Shown here in pieces: positions 1-10,901 of a DNA stretch of 64,000 bases (position 1 is its first letter; the number at the start of each line of letters is the position of its first letter). Both the position numbers and the translations under genes were made by a program. The DNA comes from Prolixibacteraceae bacterium (lineage in GTDB: Bacteria > Bacteroidota > Bacteroidia > Bacteroidales > Prolixibacteraceae). Where the stretch lies: the NCBI GenBank assembly GCA_019459485.1, contig JAIBEZ010000035.1, positions 1 through 64,000 on the forward strand. The letters run 5' to 3'. The notes below the pieces were generated by a model, which saw only the letters and a list, made by a program, of their open reading frames with translations, was not told the origin of the DNA and ran no database searches.

Positions 1-1
1 G

Positions 2-1168
2 ATGATTCCCTATTATCAGGACAAACAATATTTCTCGAAAGGAACGGCAAAAGTGGGGCTGAAAGGCGAGAATATTTCGCCACTGGATTTCAATTACGAT
101 TTCGGTCTCAAATATCATTTTTTCAAAAGTAAAACCGGTCAGACAGAAAATCAAACAGTGTTGTCGGGAGATATGAGTAAAAAGTACGGTAAGACTTTTG
201 GCTTGCTGAATACTTCGTTAACTTATTACCTTGCTGATGGCGTAATGAATAATTTCTCAAACAGTATTGGACCCAAACAACAGATTCTCATCAGGGTTAA
301 TCCATCGGTAATGTGGAAAACCGGTGCTGCAAAACTTCAGGCCGGATTGAATTCAACCATTGTTTTTGACGATGATACCGATGCTTCTTTGCTGATATGG
401 CCAAAGGTGAAAGCCGAATGGTCGCCGGTACCGAATATTCTCACTTTGTTTGCCGGAGTTGACGGGCATTTGCAACACAATACCTATTCAAACATAGCAG
501 CCGAAAATCCTTATGTCGATCCGTTTCACGATGTTTTAAATACGAATTATAAGTACATCGTTTCAGGAGGTTTAAAAGGAAAACTCAGTCCAAAAACCAA
601 TTATGTTGCCGAAGCTTCGTATTCAAAAGTGAAGGATCAGCATTTTTATATGCTTTATGGTCAGGATGTGCTTAATCTTTCTCCGATCGGGCCAATTAGC
701 CTGAACAATACTTTTGACTGGGTTTATGATGATTTAAAAGTAGTGAAACTGTCGGCTGAAGTAATGCATTCTGTTTCTGAAAATTTTTCGCTTCGTCTTT
801 TGGGAAACTATTATTCGTATGAATTGGAAACGATTGATGAAGCCTGGCAAATGCCGGATTTCGATGTCACATTTTCAGGAATTTATAAACCAACAGACCA
901 GCTAAAATTTACCACTGACATTTTTGTGGTTGGAAAAAGGACAGCTCTTGTCAGAGAATCCCCGTCTTCGTTGTCTTCGACTGTACCATCGTTGATTGTT
1001 GAAATGGATCCGATTATCGACCTGAATGCAGGAGTAGAGTATCAATTCAACAACTCGCTAAACTTCTTTGTCAGGCTCAATAATTTTGGTTTTCAGAAGT
1101 ACGAACAATGGCTGGGTTACACCAATAAAAGTTTCAACTGGATGGCCGGAATCAGTTATACTTTCTGA
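2..1168 (+). CDS. Outer-membrane beta-barrel protein, TonB-dependent-receptor-like (5' end outside window)
   Basis: The reading frame is open from the window edge, so only the C-terminal 388 residues or so are visible and the true start lies upstream. What is seen is a series of amphipathic beta strands with alternating aromatic residues and short polar turns, ending in a terminal aromatic residue (SYTF), the usual C-terminal signature of outer-membrane barrels inserted by BamA. The strand pattern resembles the barrel end of TonB-dependent receptor-like proteins of Bacteroidota. No plug domain or TonB box is in view, so substrate and even receptor status are inference. The next gene, gyrB, is 348 bases away and has its own promoter. 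Confidence 0.6.
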   Translation: MIPYYQDKQYFSKGTAKVGLKGENISPLDFNYDFGLKYHFFKSKTGQTENQTVLSGDMSKKYGKTFGLLNTSLTYYLADGVMNNFSNSIGPKQQILIRVNPSVMWKTGAAKLQAGLNSTIVFDDDTDASLLIWPKVKAEWSPVPNILTLFAGVDGHLQHNTYSNIAAENPYVDPFHDVLNTNYKYIVSGGLKGKLSPKTNYVAEASYSKVKDQHFYMLYGQDVLNLSPIGPISLNNTFDWVYDDLKVVKLSAEVMHSVSENFSLRLLGNYYSYELETIDEAWQMPDFDVTFSGIYKPTDQLKFTTDIFVVGKRTALVRESPSSLSSTVPSLIVEMDPIIDLNAGVEYQFNNSLNFFVRLNNFGFQKYEQWLGYTNKSFNWMAGISYTF

Positions 1169-3493
<2,325 letters not shown>

Positions 3494-3512
3494 ATAGATT
3501 TACAATTTGTTT

Positions 3513-3567
3513 ATTTACGATTTACTATTTAGGGTGCGGGAGTAGCCGAAAATAGTAAATCGTAAAT
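3513..3567. repeat. 18-bp perfect inverted repeat between gyrB and the LOG-family gene
   Basis: Arms at 3513-3530 and 3550-3567 are exact reverse complements, built from iterated words like ATTTACG and ATTTACT, around a GC-richer 19-base core containing GGGTGCGGGAG. There is no T-tract, so it is not a classical terminator. Its design (AT-rich iterated-word arms, GC-rich core) matches the repeats found in the histidine region further on. Confidence 0.8.
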
Positions 3568-3592
3568 GTTTTAACTGTAAATATTTCATGTG

Positions 3593-4174
3593 ATGAATAT
3601 TTGTGTTTTTTCCTCTTCCAGCAATGCCATTCCCGATGTTTATGTGAATGATGCCATTGATTTGGCGCGTTTGATTGGTCAGGCAAAATTCTGTTTGATC
3701 AACGGAGGCTCAAATGTAGGGCTAATGGATGTGGTTACACGTGAGGCTGGTATTTGCGGAGCTAAAACCATTGGTATTATTCCTGAAAAATTACGCGACT
3801 TTAACCTTGCATCAATTCATGCCCACGAAATAATTGTTTCGGGCGATATGATGGAGCGAAAAGCAAAGATGAGGGATATGTCGGATGCATTTATTGCATT
3901 GGCCGGTGGGTTTGGTACACTCGAAGAAATTCTGGAAGTTATTACATTGAAACAACTGGGCTATCACGATAAAGCCATTGTTTTTATCAATACCAATGGT
4001 TTCTACGACGATCTTTTCCGTCAGTTCGAAAAATCGTTTGAAGAAAAATTTGCCAAAGAAAATTACCGGAAACTTTATTTTATTGCCCAAAATTCAGCGG
4101 AAGCAATGAGCTATCTGTCGAAGTACCAGCCTGAAAAAACGGTTGACAAATGGTTTGTGGTTCCAACACGATAA
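3593..4174 (+). CDS. LOG family protein (TIGR00730-type nucleotide 5'-monophosphate phosphoribohydrolase)
   Basis: Members cleave cytokinin riboside or other nucleoside 5'-monophosphates to free base and ribose 5-phosphate; the bacterial role is usually nucleotide salvage or unknown. The 193-residue Rossmann-like protein has the N-terminal CVFSSSS strand, NGGSNVGLMD at 37-46, the MMERKAKM segment, and AGGFGTLEE at 104-112. The last corresponds to the family PGGxGTxxE motif with Pro replaced by Ala. The ATG at 3593 is preferred over the adjacent GTG at 3590. It stands alone downstream of an 18-bp inverted repeat. Confidence 0.85.
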   Translation: MNICVFSSSSNAIPDVYVNDAIDLARLIGQAKFCLINGGSNVGLMDVVTREAGICGAKTIGIIPEKLRDFNLASIHAHEIIVSGDMMERKAKMRDMSDAFIALAGGFGTLEEILEVITLKQLGYHDKAIVFINTNGFYDDLFRQFEKSFEEKFAKENYRKLYFIAQNSAEAMSYLSKYQPEKTVDKWFVVPTR

Positions 4175-4270
4175 GGTTGAGTCCGTTCCTGTAAGTCATC
4201 CGATGAATGCTTTTGTAAAGAGTCTAAATATTATAGATTGATAATCATCTAATTAAAAATTCATCTCTTT

Positions 4271-4297
4271 CTGAGACTGAAAACTGAGACTGAATAC
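4271..4297. repeat. Iterated ACTGAGACTGAA-type word repeat
   Basis: Two consecutive copies of a 13-base word (CTGAGACTGAAAA, CTGAGACTGAATA) sit directly next to the stop codon of the histidine kinase. The same word recurs, in the opposite orientation, at 38305-38356 and, in this orientation, at about 50445-50555. Confidence 0.7.
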
Positions 4298-6325
4298 TTA
4301 ATTCGTCTGAATGCTGAAATAAAACTTCGATCCTTTCCCCAACTCCGATTCAACTCCGATGTTGCCTCCTAAAAGTTCAATCAGGTTTTTCGAGATGGCA
4401 AGACCCAAACCTGTTCCTCCGAAATTCATTTTATGGCCTTGGTTGGCTTGAATAAACCGCTCAAAAATGGAAGATTGCTGATCTTCAGGAATTCCGATGC
4501 CGGTATCTGTAACACTGAAATGAACCCTGTCCCCGTGAATATTTACTTCAACCGAAACCGATCCCTCGTGTGTAAATTTGATGGCGTTCCCGATCAGGTT
4601 GTCCAGAATTTGGCGAAGTCTGCTTTCGTCGGTCAGGATTGATACTGAATGATTCTCCGATGTGATCATCCGGAACTGAATTTTTTTATCTCTTTTCAAG
4701 GCCAGCGTTTCAGTATAATGTTCATTTATTTCGGTCAGAAATTTATTCAGAAAAACAGGTCTCTTCCTTACAGAAATAAGGTTGGCTTCAATTTTGGAAA
4801 TATCAATGATATCATTGATCAGGTTCAGTAATATATCTCCATTTTTTTTTATTAGCGACACAAAAACGGCTCTGTCCGCTTCATCCTGTGATTCATCTTC
4901 GAGCAGCTCTGAGAAGCCAAGAATAGCATTCATCGGAGTCCTTATTTCGTGCGACATATTTGCCAGAAAAGCTGATTTCAGCCGATCCGATTCCATTGCC
5001 TTCTTTTGTTCCGCTATTAATTTATCCTGAATTTCTTCACGTAAAGCGATCATTTTATTCGCGGCGTCCCCGGCTTTTTTAAACTCATCGAAGTGAAAAT
5101 TACTGATATTTAACTTGTTGAAGCTATGCTGCGATTGGAAGAAGAAATTAAAAAATCGTTCGAAATCAGCTTTGTAACGTTTATTGAAATGGTAAATAAT
5201 TTTGGCCTCCAAAAACAGCAAACAAATGAAAATAAACACAATGATTATAATGCTTTTTTTCTGATCTTTTCGAAGTGAAGCTTGCTGATTTTTAATCGTA
5301 TTTTCAATTTCGTCCATATAAAAACCAGCTCCGACAATCCAGCCATAATCCTTAAAAAGCTCGACGTATGAACATTTTTCAGATAGGGTTATTTCATTTA
5401 TCTTATTCCATTCGTAATAAAAAAAACCACCATCAGTATTGGTTTTCAACAATTCAAGTTCTTTTTGAAAAATATTTTTTCTGTTGTCATCAGCGTTGTT
5501 AATTAGGTTTAGGCTGCCTTTATAGACTTTTCCGTCCATCACTATTGGAGTGCCGTTAATATCGTTTACGAATACATACCCACCGTGTTTGAACCTGACT
5601 GAACCAATCTTTTGGGCAATTTCATCCCTGAATTTTGGAAAAAAATCATCGACATATTGCTTTGATCCGAAATACCAGTTGTACTGACTGAATTTTTTTA
5701 CGAATGTTATTTTTTTATTGGGCGATGTTTCTGAATTTACTCCTGAGTCGATGTCGTAATCGAGAAAGCCTTCTGTGCTTTTTTTTAGCAGGTTAATCTC
5801 TTCAAGTATTACAGACGAACCATTTGCATCTTTAAATTTTCGTAAATCTTTACCGGTAAATTCGGGTTTCCGTGGGTAGTAAACTCCTGATCCATCCATG
5901 GTCGAAATAAAAACTTCTTCAAATTCCATGTTAAACTTAAGCGATGAGACAGTAGCAATTATCAGAGATTTAATTTCATCATCCGATTTGATGCCGGAGT
6001 ATTGCTTGTAGATCGATTCAGCAATGTTTATTGCCTGATAAACATTTGATTTAATTTTGCTGTTAATCCTTTGTTTAAAAGCGATGTTTTGAAGCCGGAT
6101 ATATTCCAGTTCATTTTTAACAATCTCCTGAATGTAAATTTTTTGGTCTTCAACATACTCCTTGCTTTTTTGTTCGCTAATCTTGCTAAAGAACAGTGTT
6201 TGCTGGATAATCAAAACGCCGCCGATTAATAAAGTTGTAGCTACTGTAATAATTACCAGCGACTGGCTCAGGTAAGTTGAAATATTTGAAGGGATGGCAA
6301 ATCTCTTGAAAAGTTTTCTAGACAT
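4298..6325 (-). CDS. Membrane sensor histidine kinase with a double Cache sensor domain
   Basis: Predicted inner-membrane sensor kinase of 675 residues. There is a transmembrane helix at about 20-42, a large extracytoplasmic region at about 45-355 with two Cache-like halves ending in YNWYFGSKQYVDDF (about 215) and YGWIVGAGFYMDE (about 327), and a second transmembrane helix at about 358-374. The HisKA domain has SHEIRTP with the phospho-acceptor His459. HATPase_c shows NAIKFTHEG (N box), DTGIGIP (G1) and GGTGLGLAI (G2). No receiver domain is fused and no response regulator gene is adjacent, so it is an orphan. Cache domains of this type usually bind small organic ligands; the ligand here cannot be told. 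Confidence 0.9.
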   Translation of the reverse strand: MSRKLFKRFAIPSNISTYLSQSLVIITVATTLLIGGVLIIQQTLFFSKISEQKSKEYVEDQKIYIQEIVKNELEYIRLQNIAFKQRINSKIKSNVYQAINIAESIYKQYSGIKSDDEIKSLIIATVSSLKFNMEFEEVFISTMDGSGVYYPRKPEFTGKDLRKFKDANGSSVILEEINLLKKSTEGFLDYDIDSGVNSETSPNKKITFVKKFSQYNWYFGSKQYVDDFFPKFRDEIAQKIGSVRFKHGGYVFVNDINGTPIVMDGKVYKGSLNLINNADDNRKNIFQKELELLKTNTDGGFFYYEWNKINEITLSEKCSYVELFKDYGWIVGAGFYMDEIENTIKNQQASLRKDQKKSIIIIVFIFICLLFLEAKIIYHFNKRYKADFERFFNFFFQSQHSFNKLNISNFHFDEFKKAGDAANKMIALREEIQDKLIAEQKKAMESDRLKSAFLANMSHEIRTPMNAILGFSELLEDESQDEADRAVFVSLIKKNGDILLNLINDIIDISKIEANLISVRKRPVFLNKFLTEINEHYTETLALKRDKKIQFRMITSENHSVSILTDESRLRQILDNLIGNAIKFTHEGSVSVEVNIHGDRVHFSVTDTGIGIPEDQQSSIFERFIQANQGHKMNFGGTGLGLAISKNLIELLGGNIGVESELGKGSKFYFSIQTN

Positions 6326-6706
6326 TGATTCTGTATTTTGATCTGGTTATGTGTGTTTTAACGACGTCGGACAAATATAACAGAATTGATTTTGTTAGAG
6401 GCATTATCAGTCAATTTATTGTCATGTATCGAAATTGAATAAGCACTTTTGCAGTATGGCAAAAAAACAGTAATTGACATCAAATTTTCAAAATTCAATG
6501 TCAAAATTTCAGTTGAAATGCTATTTCAATAGTGCGCTTATCTGCTGGTCTGAATTTTGAATAAATTGTACGTGTTTAAGTTGTTGTTAAAAACTGTTAA
6601 ACAACTTGAACGAATTGCAAATGTTAAAACAGTTGTGAATGTTATGCGTTATCTTTAAATTACGATTAAAAAACTTAGAAATTATTAACCAAAAAAGTAC
6701 AAGGCG
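6326..6706. other. Divergent intergenic region between the histidine kinase and htrA
   Basis: A 381-base AT-rich gap between divergent genes. It holds the minus-strand kinase promoter (listed separately). Near the plus-strand gene there is an imperfect -7-like TATCTTTA at 6650-6657, about 50 bases before the htrA start and without a good -33 element. No ORF or strong hairpin is seen. Confidence 0.4.
6372..6379 (-). promoter_or_regulatory. Putative promoter of the histidine kinase, -7 element
   Basis: On the minus strand this reads TATATTTG, an exact TAnnTTTG match, about 47 bases before the kinase start. No convincing -33 element is seen. Confidence 0.45.
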
Positions 6707-8152
6707 ATGATAAATTTTAAAAAAGTATTATTTACGTTGTTGGTTGCATTGGTTGGCGGTTTTGTAGCGCTTTGGTCATATACACGTTTTTTTGAAGGAC
6801 CGAAAGTAGTGACTGTTCAGCAGGAACAACCAATGAGATATACCAATTTACCTGCAAACGATTCAGGAAATTTGCCTGATTTGACATTTTCAGCAGAAAA
6901 CTCAATTCATGGGGTAGTGCACATCAAAGTGATGCAAAAGGGTGGATATTACAGTTCAAATAATCTGCTCGATTATCTTTTTGGTGATGGTGGATATCGT
7001 CAGCAGCAAACGCCCAGGCAAGGTGCCGGTTCAGGTGTGATTATTTCTTCCGATGGTTTTATCGTTACCAATAATCATGTGATCGACAATGCCGATGAGA
7101 TTAGTGTGATATTGAATGACAAACGGGAATTTAAGGGCAAACTCATTGGTTCCGATCCATCGACCGATTTGGCCCTGGTTAAAATAGATGCCAGTAACAT
7201 GCCGGTTTTAAAATTCAGCAACTCTGACAATTTGAAACTTGGCGAATGGGTTTTGGCTGTAGGTAATCCGTTTAATCTGACTTCAACAGTCACTGCCGGG
7301 ATTGTTAGTGCAAAGGGGCGAGACATTGGGATTAGTCCCGATCAAATGCGTATTGAGTCATTTATTCAGACAGATGCAGCGGTAAATCCCGGAAATAGCG
7401 GAGGCGCTCTTGTAAACACCAGGGGCGAACTTGTAGGAATAAATACTGCAATTGCTTCACAAACCGGAAGTTTCACTGGATATTCCTTTGCGATTCCGTC
7501 GAATATCGTACAAAAAGTAGTTGCCGATTTAAAAGAGTACGGTGAAGTACAGCGGGCATTATTGAACGTTAGAATTCGGGATGTTGACGCTGACATCGCA
7601 AGATCAAACAATCTTGATAAAATTGAAGGAGTTTTTATTGCAGAAGTTCAGCCGGGAGGAGCTGCCGAATTAGCAGGGATAAAAGATAAAGACGTCATCG
7701 TCAGTGTGGATGGAGTAGCTATAAATTCAACTTCTGAACTTAATGAGCAAATAAGTAAACACCGTCCGGGAAATAAAGTTACAGTAGTCGTAAAAAGGGA
7801 TAACAAAAGGAAACCATTTAACGTAACGCTTCGTAACAAACACGGAGATACAGCGATTGTGAAAGCTGATGGACCCGACGATATTTTTGGAGCGAAATTT
7901 GTTGCAATTTCCGACCGCGATAAAGAAAAATTGGGAATTCGTACTGGGGTGAAAATCACTGAACTCGGAAATAGTAAATTCAAGGATGCAGGAATTAAAG
8001 AAGGATTTATTATTATTCAGGTTAACAAAACAGCTGTTTCGGATGTTGATGAATTTAAACGCATTATTAAAAATTCAAGGGGTGGAATATTAGTAGAAGG
8101 AATTTATCCAAATGGAGAGGTCGCTTATTATGTTTTTGGAATCAATTCGTAA
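6707..8152 (+). CDS. HtrA/DegP-family periplasmic serine protease with two PDZ domains
   Basis: Envelope quality-control protease that degrades or chaperones misfolded periplasmic and outer-membrane proteins. The 481-residue protein starts with an N-terminal hydrophobic anchor or signal at about 5-25. The trypsin-like domain carries the triad His124 (TNNHVID), Asp154 (STDLALVKID) and Ser231 (NPGNSGGAL). Two PDZ regions follow: the first around 285-375 with GVFIAEVQPGGAAELAGIK, and a shorter, more degenerate second one around 390-475. The ATG at 6707 is preceded by no Shine-Dalgarno sequence, as usual for this phylum. The gene directly precedes rpoD but is separated from it by rpoD's own promoter. 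Confidence 0.92.
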   Translation: MINFKKVLFTLLVALVGGFVALWSYTRFFEGPKVVTVQQEQPMRYTNLPANDSGNLPDLTFSAENSIHGVVHIKVMQKGGYYSSNNLLDYLFGDGGYRQQQTPRQGAGSGVIISSDGFIVTNNHVIDNADEISVILNDKREFKGKLIGSDPSTDLALVKIDASNMPVLKFSNSDNLKLGEWVLAVGNPFNLTSTVTAGIVSAKGRDIGISPDQMRIESFIQTDAAVNPGNSGGALVNTRGELVGINTAIASQTGSFTGYSFAIPSNIVQKVVADLKEYGEVQRALLNVRIRDVDADIARSNNLDKIEGVFIAEVQPGGAAELAGIKDKDVIVSVDGVAINSTSELNEQISKHRPGNKVTVVVKRDNKRKPFNVTLRNKHGDTAIVKADGPDDIFGAKFVAISDRDKEKLGIRTGVKITELGNSKFKDAGIKEGFIIIQVNKTAVSDVDEFKRIIKNSRGGILVEGIYPNGEVAYYVFGINS

Positions 8153-8207
8153 TAATTTCAAGGCAAAGGTTATGAAAATATCAAAATAACCCATAATAAA
8201 AATACCA

Positions 8208-8239
8208 TTTGAATTATTGACCCTAAAAGCCTATATTTG
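8208..8239 (+). promoter_or_regulatory. rpoD promoter
   Basis: TTTG at 8208-8211, a 20-base spacer, then TATATTTG at 8232-8239: an essentially perfect Bacteroidota vegetative promoter (-33 TTTG, -7 TAnnTTTG). The expected start site is about 15 bases before the rpoD ATG. Confidence 0.8.
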
Positions 8240-8262
8240 CACGCTATTTTTTTGAAGGGTAT

Positions 8263-9123
8263 ATGAGACAATTAAAGATTACAAAATCGATTACCAACCG
8301 TGAGAGCGCTTCTTTAGACAAGTATTTACAAGAAATTGGAAAAGAAGAACTTATTACCGTTGAAGAGGAAGTGGAGTTGGCGCAGCGGATTAAGAAAGGT
8401 GATCAGGCCGCATTGGAGAAATTGACAAGAGCAAATTTGCGTTTCGTTGTTTCTGTAGCTAAACAGTACCAAAATCAGGGGTTAAGTTTGCCCGACCTTA
8501 TTAACGAAGGAAATTTGGGATTGATTAAAGCTGCTGAAAAGTTTGATGAAACCAGAGGTTTCAAGTTCATTTCATACGCAGTTTGGTGGATTCGTCAATC
8601 TATCCTGCAAGCATTGGCTGAGCAATCGAGAATTGTTCGTTTACCTTTGAATCAGGTTGGTTCTTTGAATAAAATCAACAAGGCATTTTCGAAATTCGAA
8701 CAGGAACACGAGCGTAAACCATCGCCCGAAGAACTTGCCGAATCGTTGGAATTACCGGCTGAAAAGGTTGCAGATACGCTTCGTGTTTCAGGACGTCACA
8801 TTTCGGTTGATGCCCCCTTTGTGGAAGGTGAGGACAACAGTCTTTTGGACGTTTTGATCAACAACGATTCGCCAAATGCCGACCGAGCCCTGATGATGGA
8901 ATCACTGGCCAAAGAAATTGAACGTGCACTTGCTACTTTAACTGAACGTGAAAGCGACATTATCCGGATGTTCTTCGGAATCGGTTGTCAGGAAATGACA
9001 CTCGAAGAAATTGGTGAACGTTTTGGCCTGACACGCGAACGTGTCCGTCAGATTAAAGAAAAAGCAATCCGCCGGCTTAGGCACACTTCAAGAAGTAAAT
9101 TATTGAAAACATACTTGGGATAA
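8263..9123 (+). CDS. rpoD: RNA polymerase primary sigma factor RpoD
   Basis: Vegetative sigma-70 factor of the short Bacteroidota type (286 residues, without the long region 1.1 of E. coli). A region 1.2-like segment DKYLQEIG is at about 20. Region 2 includes [29 protein letters not shown] and [15 protein letters not shown], which melts the promoter. Region 3 follows, and region 4 ends in [15 protein letters not shown], the -33-recognising helix-turn-helix. Its promoter matches the consensus this sigma factor reads, consistent with autoregulation. A strong hairpin follows the stop. Confidence 0.95.
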   Translation: MRQLKITKSITNRESASLDKYLQEIGKEELITVEEEVELAQRIKKGDQAALEKLTRANLRFVVSVAKQYQNQGLSLPDLINEGNLGLIKAAEKFDETRGFKFISYAVWWIRQSILQALAEQSRIVRLPLNQVGSLNKINKAFSKFEQEHERKPSPEELAESLELPAEKVADTLRVSGRHISVDAPFVEGEDNSLLDVLINNDSPNADRALMMESLAKEIERALATLTERESDIIRMFFGIGCQEMTLEEIGERFGLTRERVRQIKEKAIRRLRHTSRSKLLKTYLG

Positions 9124-9130
9124 AGCCCAT

Positions 9131-9159
9131 AAAAGAACCGCTCTCAAGGCGGTTCTTTT
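9131..9159 (+). terminator. Terminator after rpoD
   Basis: An 11-bp perfect stem AAAAGAACCGC / GCGGTTCTTTT with a 7-base loop begins 8 bases after the rpoD stop and runs into TTTTATTT. Confidence 0.85.
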
Positions 9160-9459
9160 ATTTCTATCAATTCGGCTGCTGCTGTAGTGGCTTTGATAAA
9201 TAAATGTAAAAGAAAAAGCCGACCCACTGGCCGGCTTTTCATACCACAAACAAGATCAACCAATTGAGAAGGTTGATAAAAACATAGCTATTTGCATAGC
9301 TAATCACGCCTCTTTATAATTTTTGGTTACCCAACTATATTAACTTGCAAAGTGCTGCAAAGAAACTATATTTTTTATTGCTTTTTTGCCGCACAATATT
9401 TTTTGTGAAAATATTAGTGTTTTTTTGACATTTTTTAACGTACAGATTTTTTTTGAAGT
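9160..9459. other. Intergenic region between rpoD and the GH105 gene
   Basis: About 300 bases between convergent genes. Apart from the two hairpin terminators there is a short palindrome ATAGCTAT/ATAGCTAT near 9284-9302 and an AT-only hairpin at 9395-9415. A small RNA ending at 9239 is possible but not supported by a promoter match. No ORF is seen. Confidence 0.35.
9214..9239 (-). terminator. Second hairpin terminator, likely for the minus-strand GH105 gene
   Basis: AAAAGCCG / CGGCTTTT stem with GC-rich inner pairs. On the minus strand it is followed by TTTTTCTTTT, so it can end transcription coming from the GH105 gene, although it lies about 220 bases past that stop. Confidence 0.6.
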
Positions 9460-10560
9460 TTATTTCTTCAGTTTGATCACTTCGCTGCCTGCCAATAAAA
9501 ATGCCCCTGTGCCATAAACTTCCCAGCTTTCAGCTGTGAAATTCTTTTTCGGATCGGCTCCAATTGGCTGGCACCAGCCTACGTGTCCATCGGGTTGAAT
9601 CAATGTATTCATGCCTTTCCATGCTTTTTGAACAACCGGAAGATATTTGTCTTTGCTCAACAATCCGTTGTTGATTCCCCATGCCAGCGCATAAGTATAA
9701 AATCCGGAACCACTGGCTTCTCCACCAGGATAGGATTCAGGATCGAGTAAACTGGCTCTCCAAAGTCCGTCTTCCTGCTGAAGGGTGACAATTTTTTCAG
9801 CCATTTCCTTGTACAATTTCTCATAAAACGGACGTTCAGTGTAGTCTTTTGGTAGTTCGCTTAAAACCAGCACCAAGCCGCCCATTACCCAACCGTTTCC
9901 TCTTGACCAGAATATTTTTTTTCCATTGGCTTCACGGCGATCCGATGCATCACCTTTAATAACGTAGCCCAAATCTCTGGCAAACAAATGTTCTTCTTTA
10001 TCATAGAGCAAATCGTAGCATTCATGGAAAAGCTTATCGCTATATTCCATATATTTTTTGTCGCCCGTAATCATTGAGAGCTTAACCATTGCCGGTGGAG
10101 CCATAAACAACGCATCGCACCACCACCATGTAATTTGCTGAATTCCTTTGGTCTGATAGGGAGTTACCAGGAACTTATCCATTTGTTCTGTAAACGGTGC
10201 AATCATTTTCTGATCCTTTTTGATCCGGTAAACATCCAGATAGGTCTGGCAAATGGCATGATCATCGGCATGTTCTAATCTTGGACCCGGTTTCCATTCG
10301 TTTTTGTCTCCCATTTCAATCATGGCATTCAGCAGATTTTTGTCTTTTGTAGTTTCGTATGCAGCTGAAATGCCTGCATAGAATGCGCCATTCGTCCAGT
10401 CCCATAACTTGTGTTTTGGATTGGCTAACTGCCACATGGCGGCAGTGGTCATAGCCTTTTTAATTTCTTTAGGCTTAAAACTTTTGTCTTTTTGATTTTT
10501 TGAAAATACGGTCATGCCAACAAGCATGATTACAAGAAGAAAAGAAAGTGGTTTTGTCAT
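9460..10560 (-). CDS. Glycoside hydrolase family 105, unsaturated rhamnogalacturonyl/glycuronyl hydrolase
   Basis: GH105/GH88-type enzymes hydrate the unsaturated uronic acid that polysaccharide lyases leave at the non-reducing end of oligosaccharides, freeing it. The 366-residue protein (start moved to the ATG at 10560) has a signal peptide, MTKPLSFLLVIMLVGMTVFS, so it is exported. An alpha/alpha-barrel fold is suggested by ADDHAICQTYLD, WWWCDALFMAPPAM with the probable catalytic Asp, WSRGNGWVMGGL and GEASGSGFYTYALAWGINNG. A longer upstream frame to 10626 would put charged residues before the signal peptide and overlap the promoter, so it is rejected. No SusC/D or lyase neighbours are seen, so the polysaccharide target is unknown. 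Confidence 0.85.
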   Translation of the reverse strand: MTKPLSFLLVIMLVGMTVFSKNQKDKSFKPKEIKKAMTTAAMWQLANPKHKLWDWTNGAFYAGISAAYETTKDKNLLNAMIEMGDKNEWKPGPRLEHADDHAICQTYLDVYRIKKDQKMIAPFTEQMDKFLVTPYQTKGIQQITWWWCDALFMAPPAMVKLSMITGDKKYMEYSDKLFHECYDLLYDKEEHLFARDLGYVIKGDASDRREANGKKIFWSRGNGWVMGGLVLVLSELPKDYTERPFYEKLYKEMAEKIVTLQQEDGLWRASLLDPESYPGGEASGSGFYTYALAWGINNGLLSKDKYLPVVQKAWKGMNTLIQPDGHVGWCQPIGADPKKNFTAESWEVYGTGAFLLAGSEVIKLKK

Positions 10561-10597
10561 TTCAGTAGATTTTAGTTTAGTTTTGCAATCGATTGTA

Positions 10598-10627
10598 CAA
10601 ACATACACAATCCTTTCAAATTTCAAA
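10598..10627 (-). promoter_or_regulatory. Putative GH105 promoter
   Basis: On the minus strand: TTTG (10627-10624), 18-base spacer, TATGTTTG (10605-10598). This matches the phylum consensus, ends about 38 bases before the chosen ATG, and supports the shorter start. Confidence 0.6.
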
Positions 10628-10704
10628 ACGGGTTATTTATAAACATTCAGACAGAGTTTTTAATATTACCAAAACGTAAATTCAATAAATCTGTAATTTA
10701 AAGA

Positions 10705-10736
10705 CTTGTTTTAGTTTCAATTTATAACTATAATTG
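10705..10736 (+). promoter_or_regulatory. Putative his operon promoter
   Basis: CTTG at 10705-10708, a 20-base spacer, and TATAATTG at 10729-10736 (one mismatch to TAnnTTTG). The position, about 18 bases before the leader peptide start, fits a leader transcript. Confidence 0.5.
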
Positions 10737-10754
10737 CACCTCAGAAAAGTAACA

Positions 10755-10817
10755 ATGAACAACACAATTACGCATTACGGCCATCATCATGTGATTCTAT
10801 CAGCAGGTAGGCAGTAA
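10755..10817 (+). CDS. hisL: His-rich leader peptide of the histidine operon
   Basis: A 20-codon ORF (ATG to TAA) encoding MNNTITHYGHHHVILSAGRQ, with four His codons, three of them consecutive (10782-10790). It lies between the promoter-like sequence and a hairpin terminator just ahead of hisG, the classical layout of a transcription-attenuation leader. Ribosome stalling at the His codons under histidine shortage would alter folding downstream. The end of the ORF holds GGTAGGC (10806-10812), a copy of the 3' arm of the terminator that can pair with the terminator's 5' arm. The ORF is too short for automated gene callers. Confidence 0.8.
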   Translation: MNNTITHYGHHHVILSAGRQ

Positions 10818-10853
10818 TTGTTTTGATGTTTTTTAAAATATTAACCCAATAAG

Positions 10854-10885
10854 AAGGCTTACCACTATGGTAGGCCTTTTTTATT
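10854..10885 (+). terminator. Attenuator terminator of the his operon
   Basis: A 10-bp stem AAGGCTTACC / GGTAGGCCTT (one G-T pair) with loop ACTAT, followed by TTTTTATTT, ending 16 bases before hisG. The 5' arm can alternatively pair with GGTAGGC at 10806-10812 (antiterminator). A third pairing, 10774-10782 with 10810-10818, would pre-empt the antiterminator when the leader is read without stalling. Confidence 0.8.
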
Positions 10886-10901
10886 TAAACAGAAATCGAA
10901 G

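Noticed and set aside
9395-9415. AT-only hairpin AATATTTT / AAAATATT
   Set aside because: Weak, likely by chance in AT-rich DNA; two better terminators are nearby.
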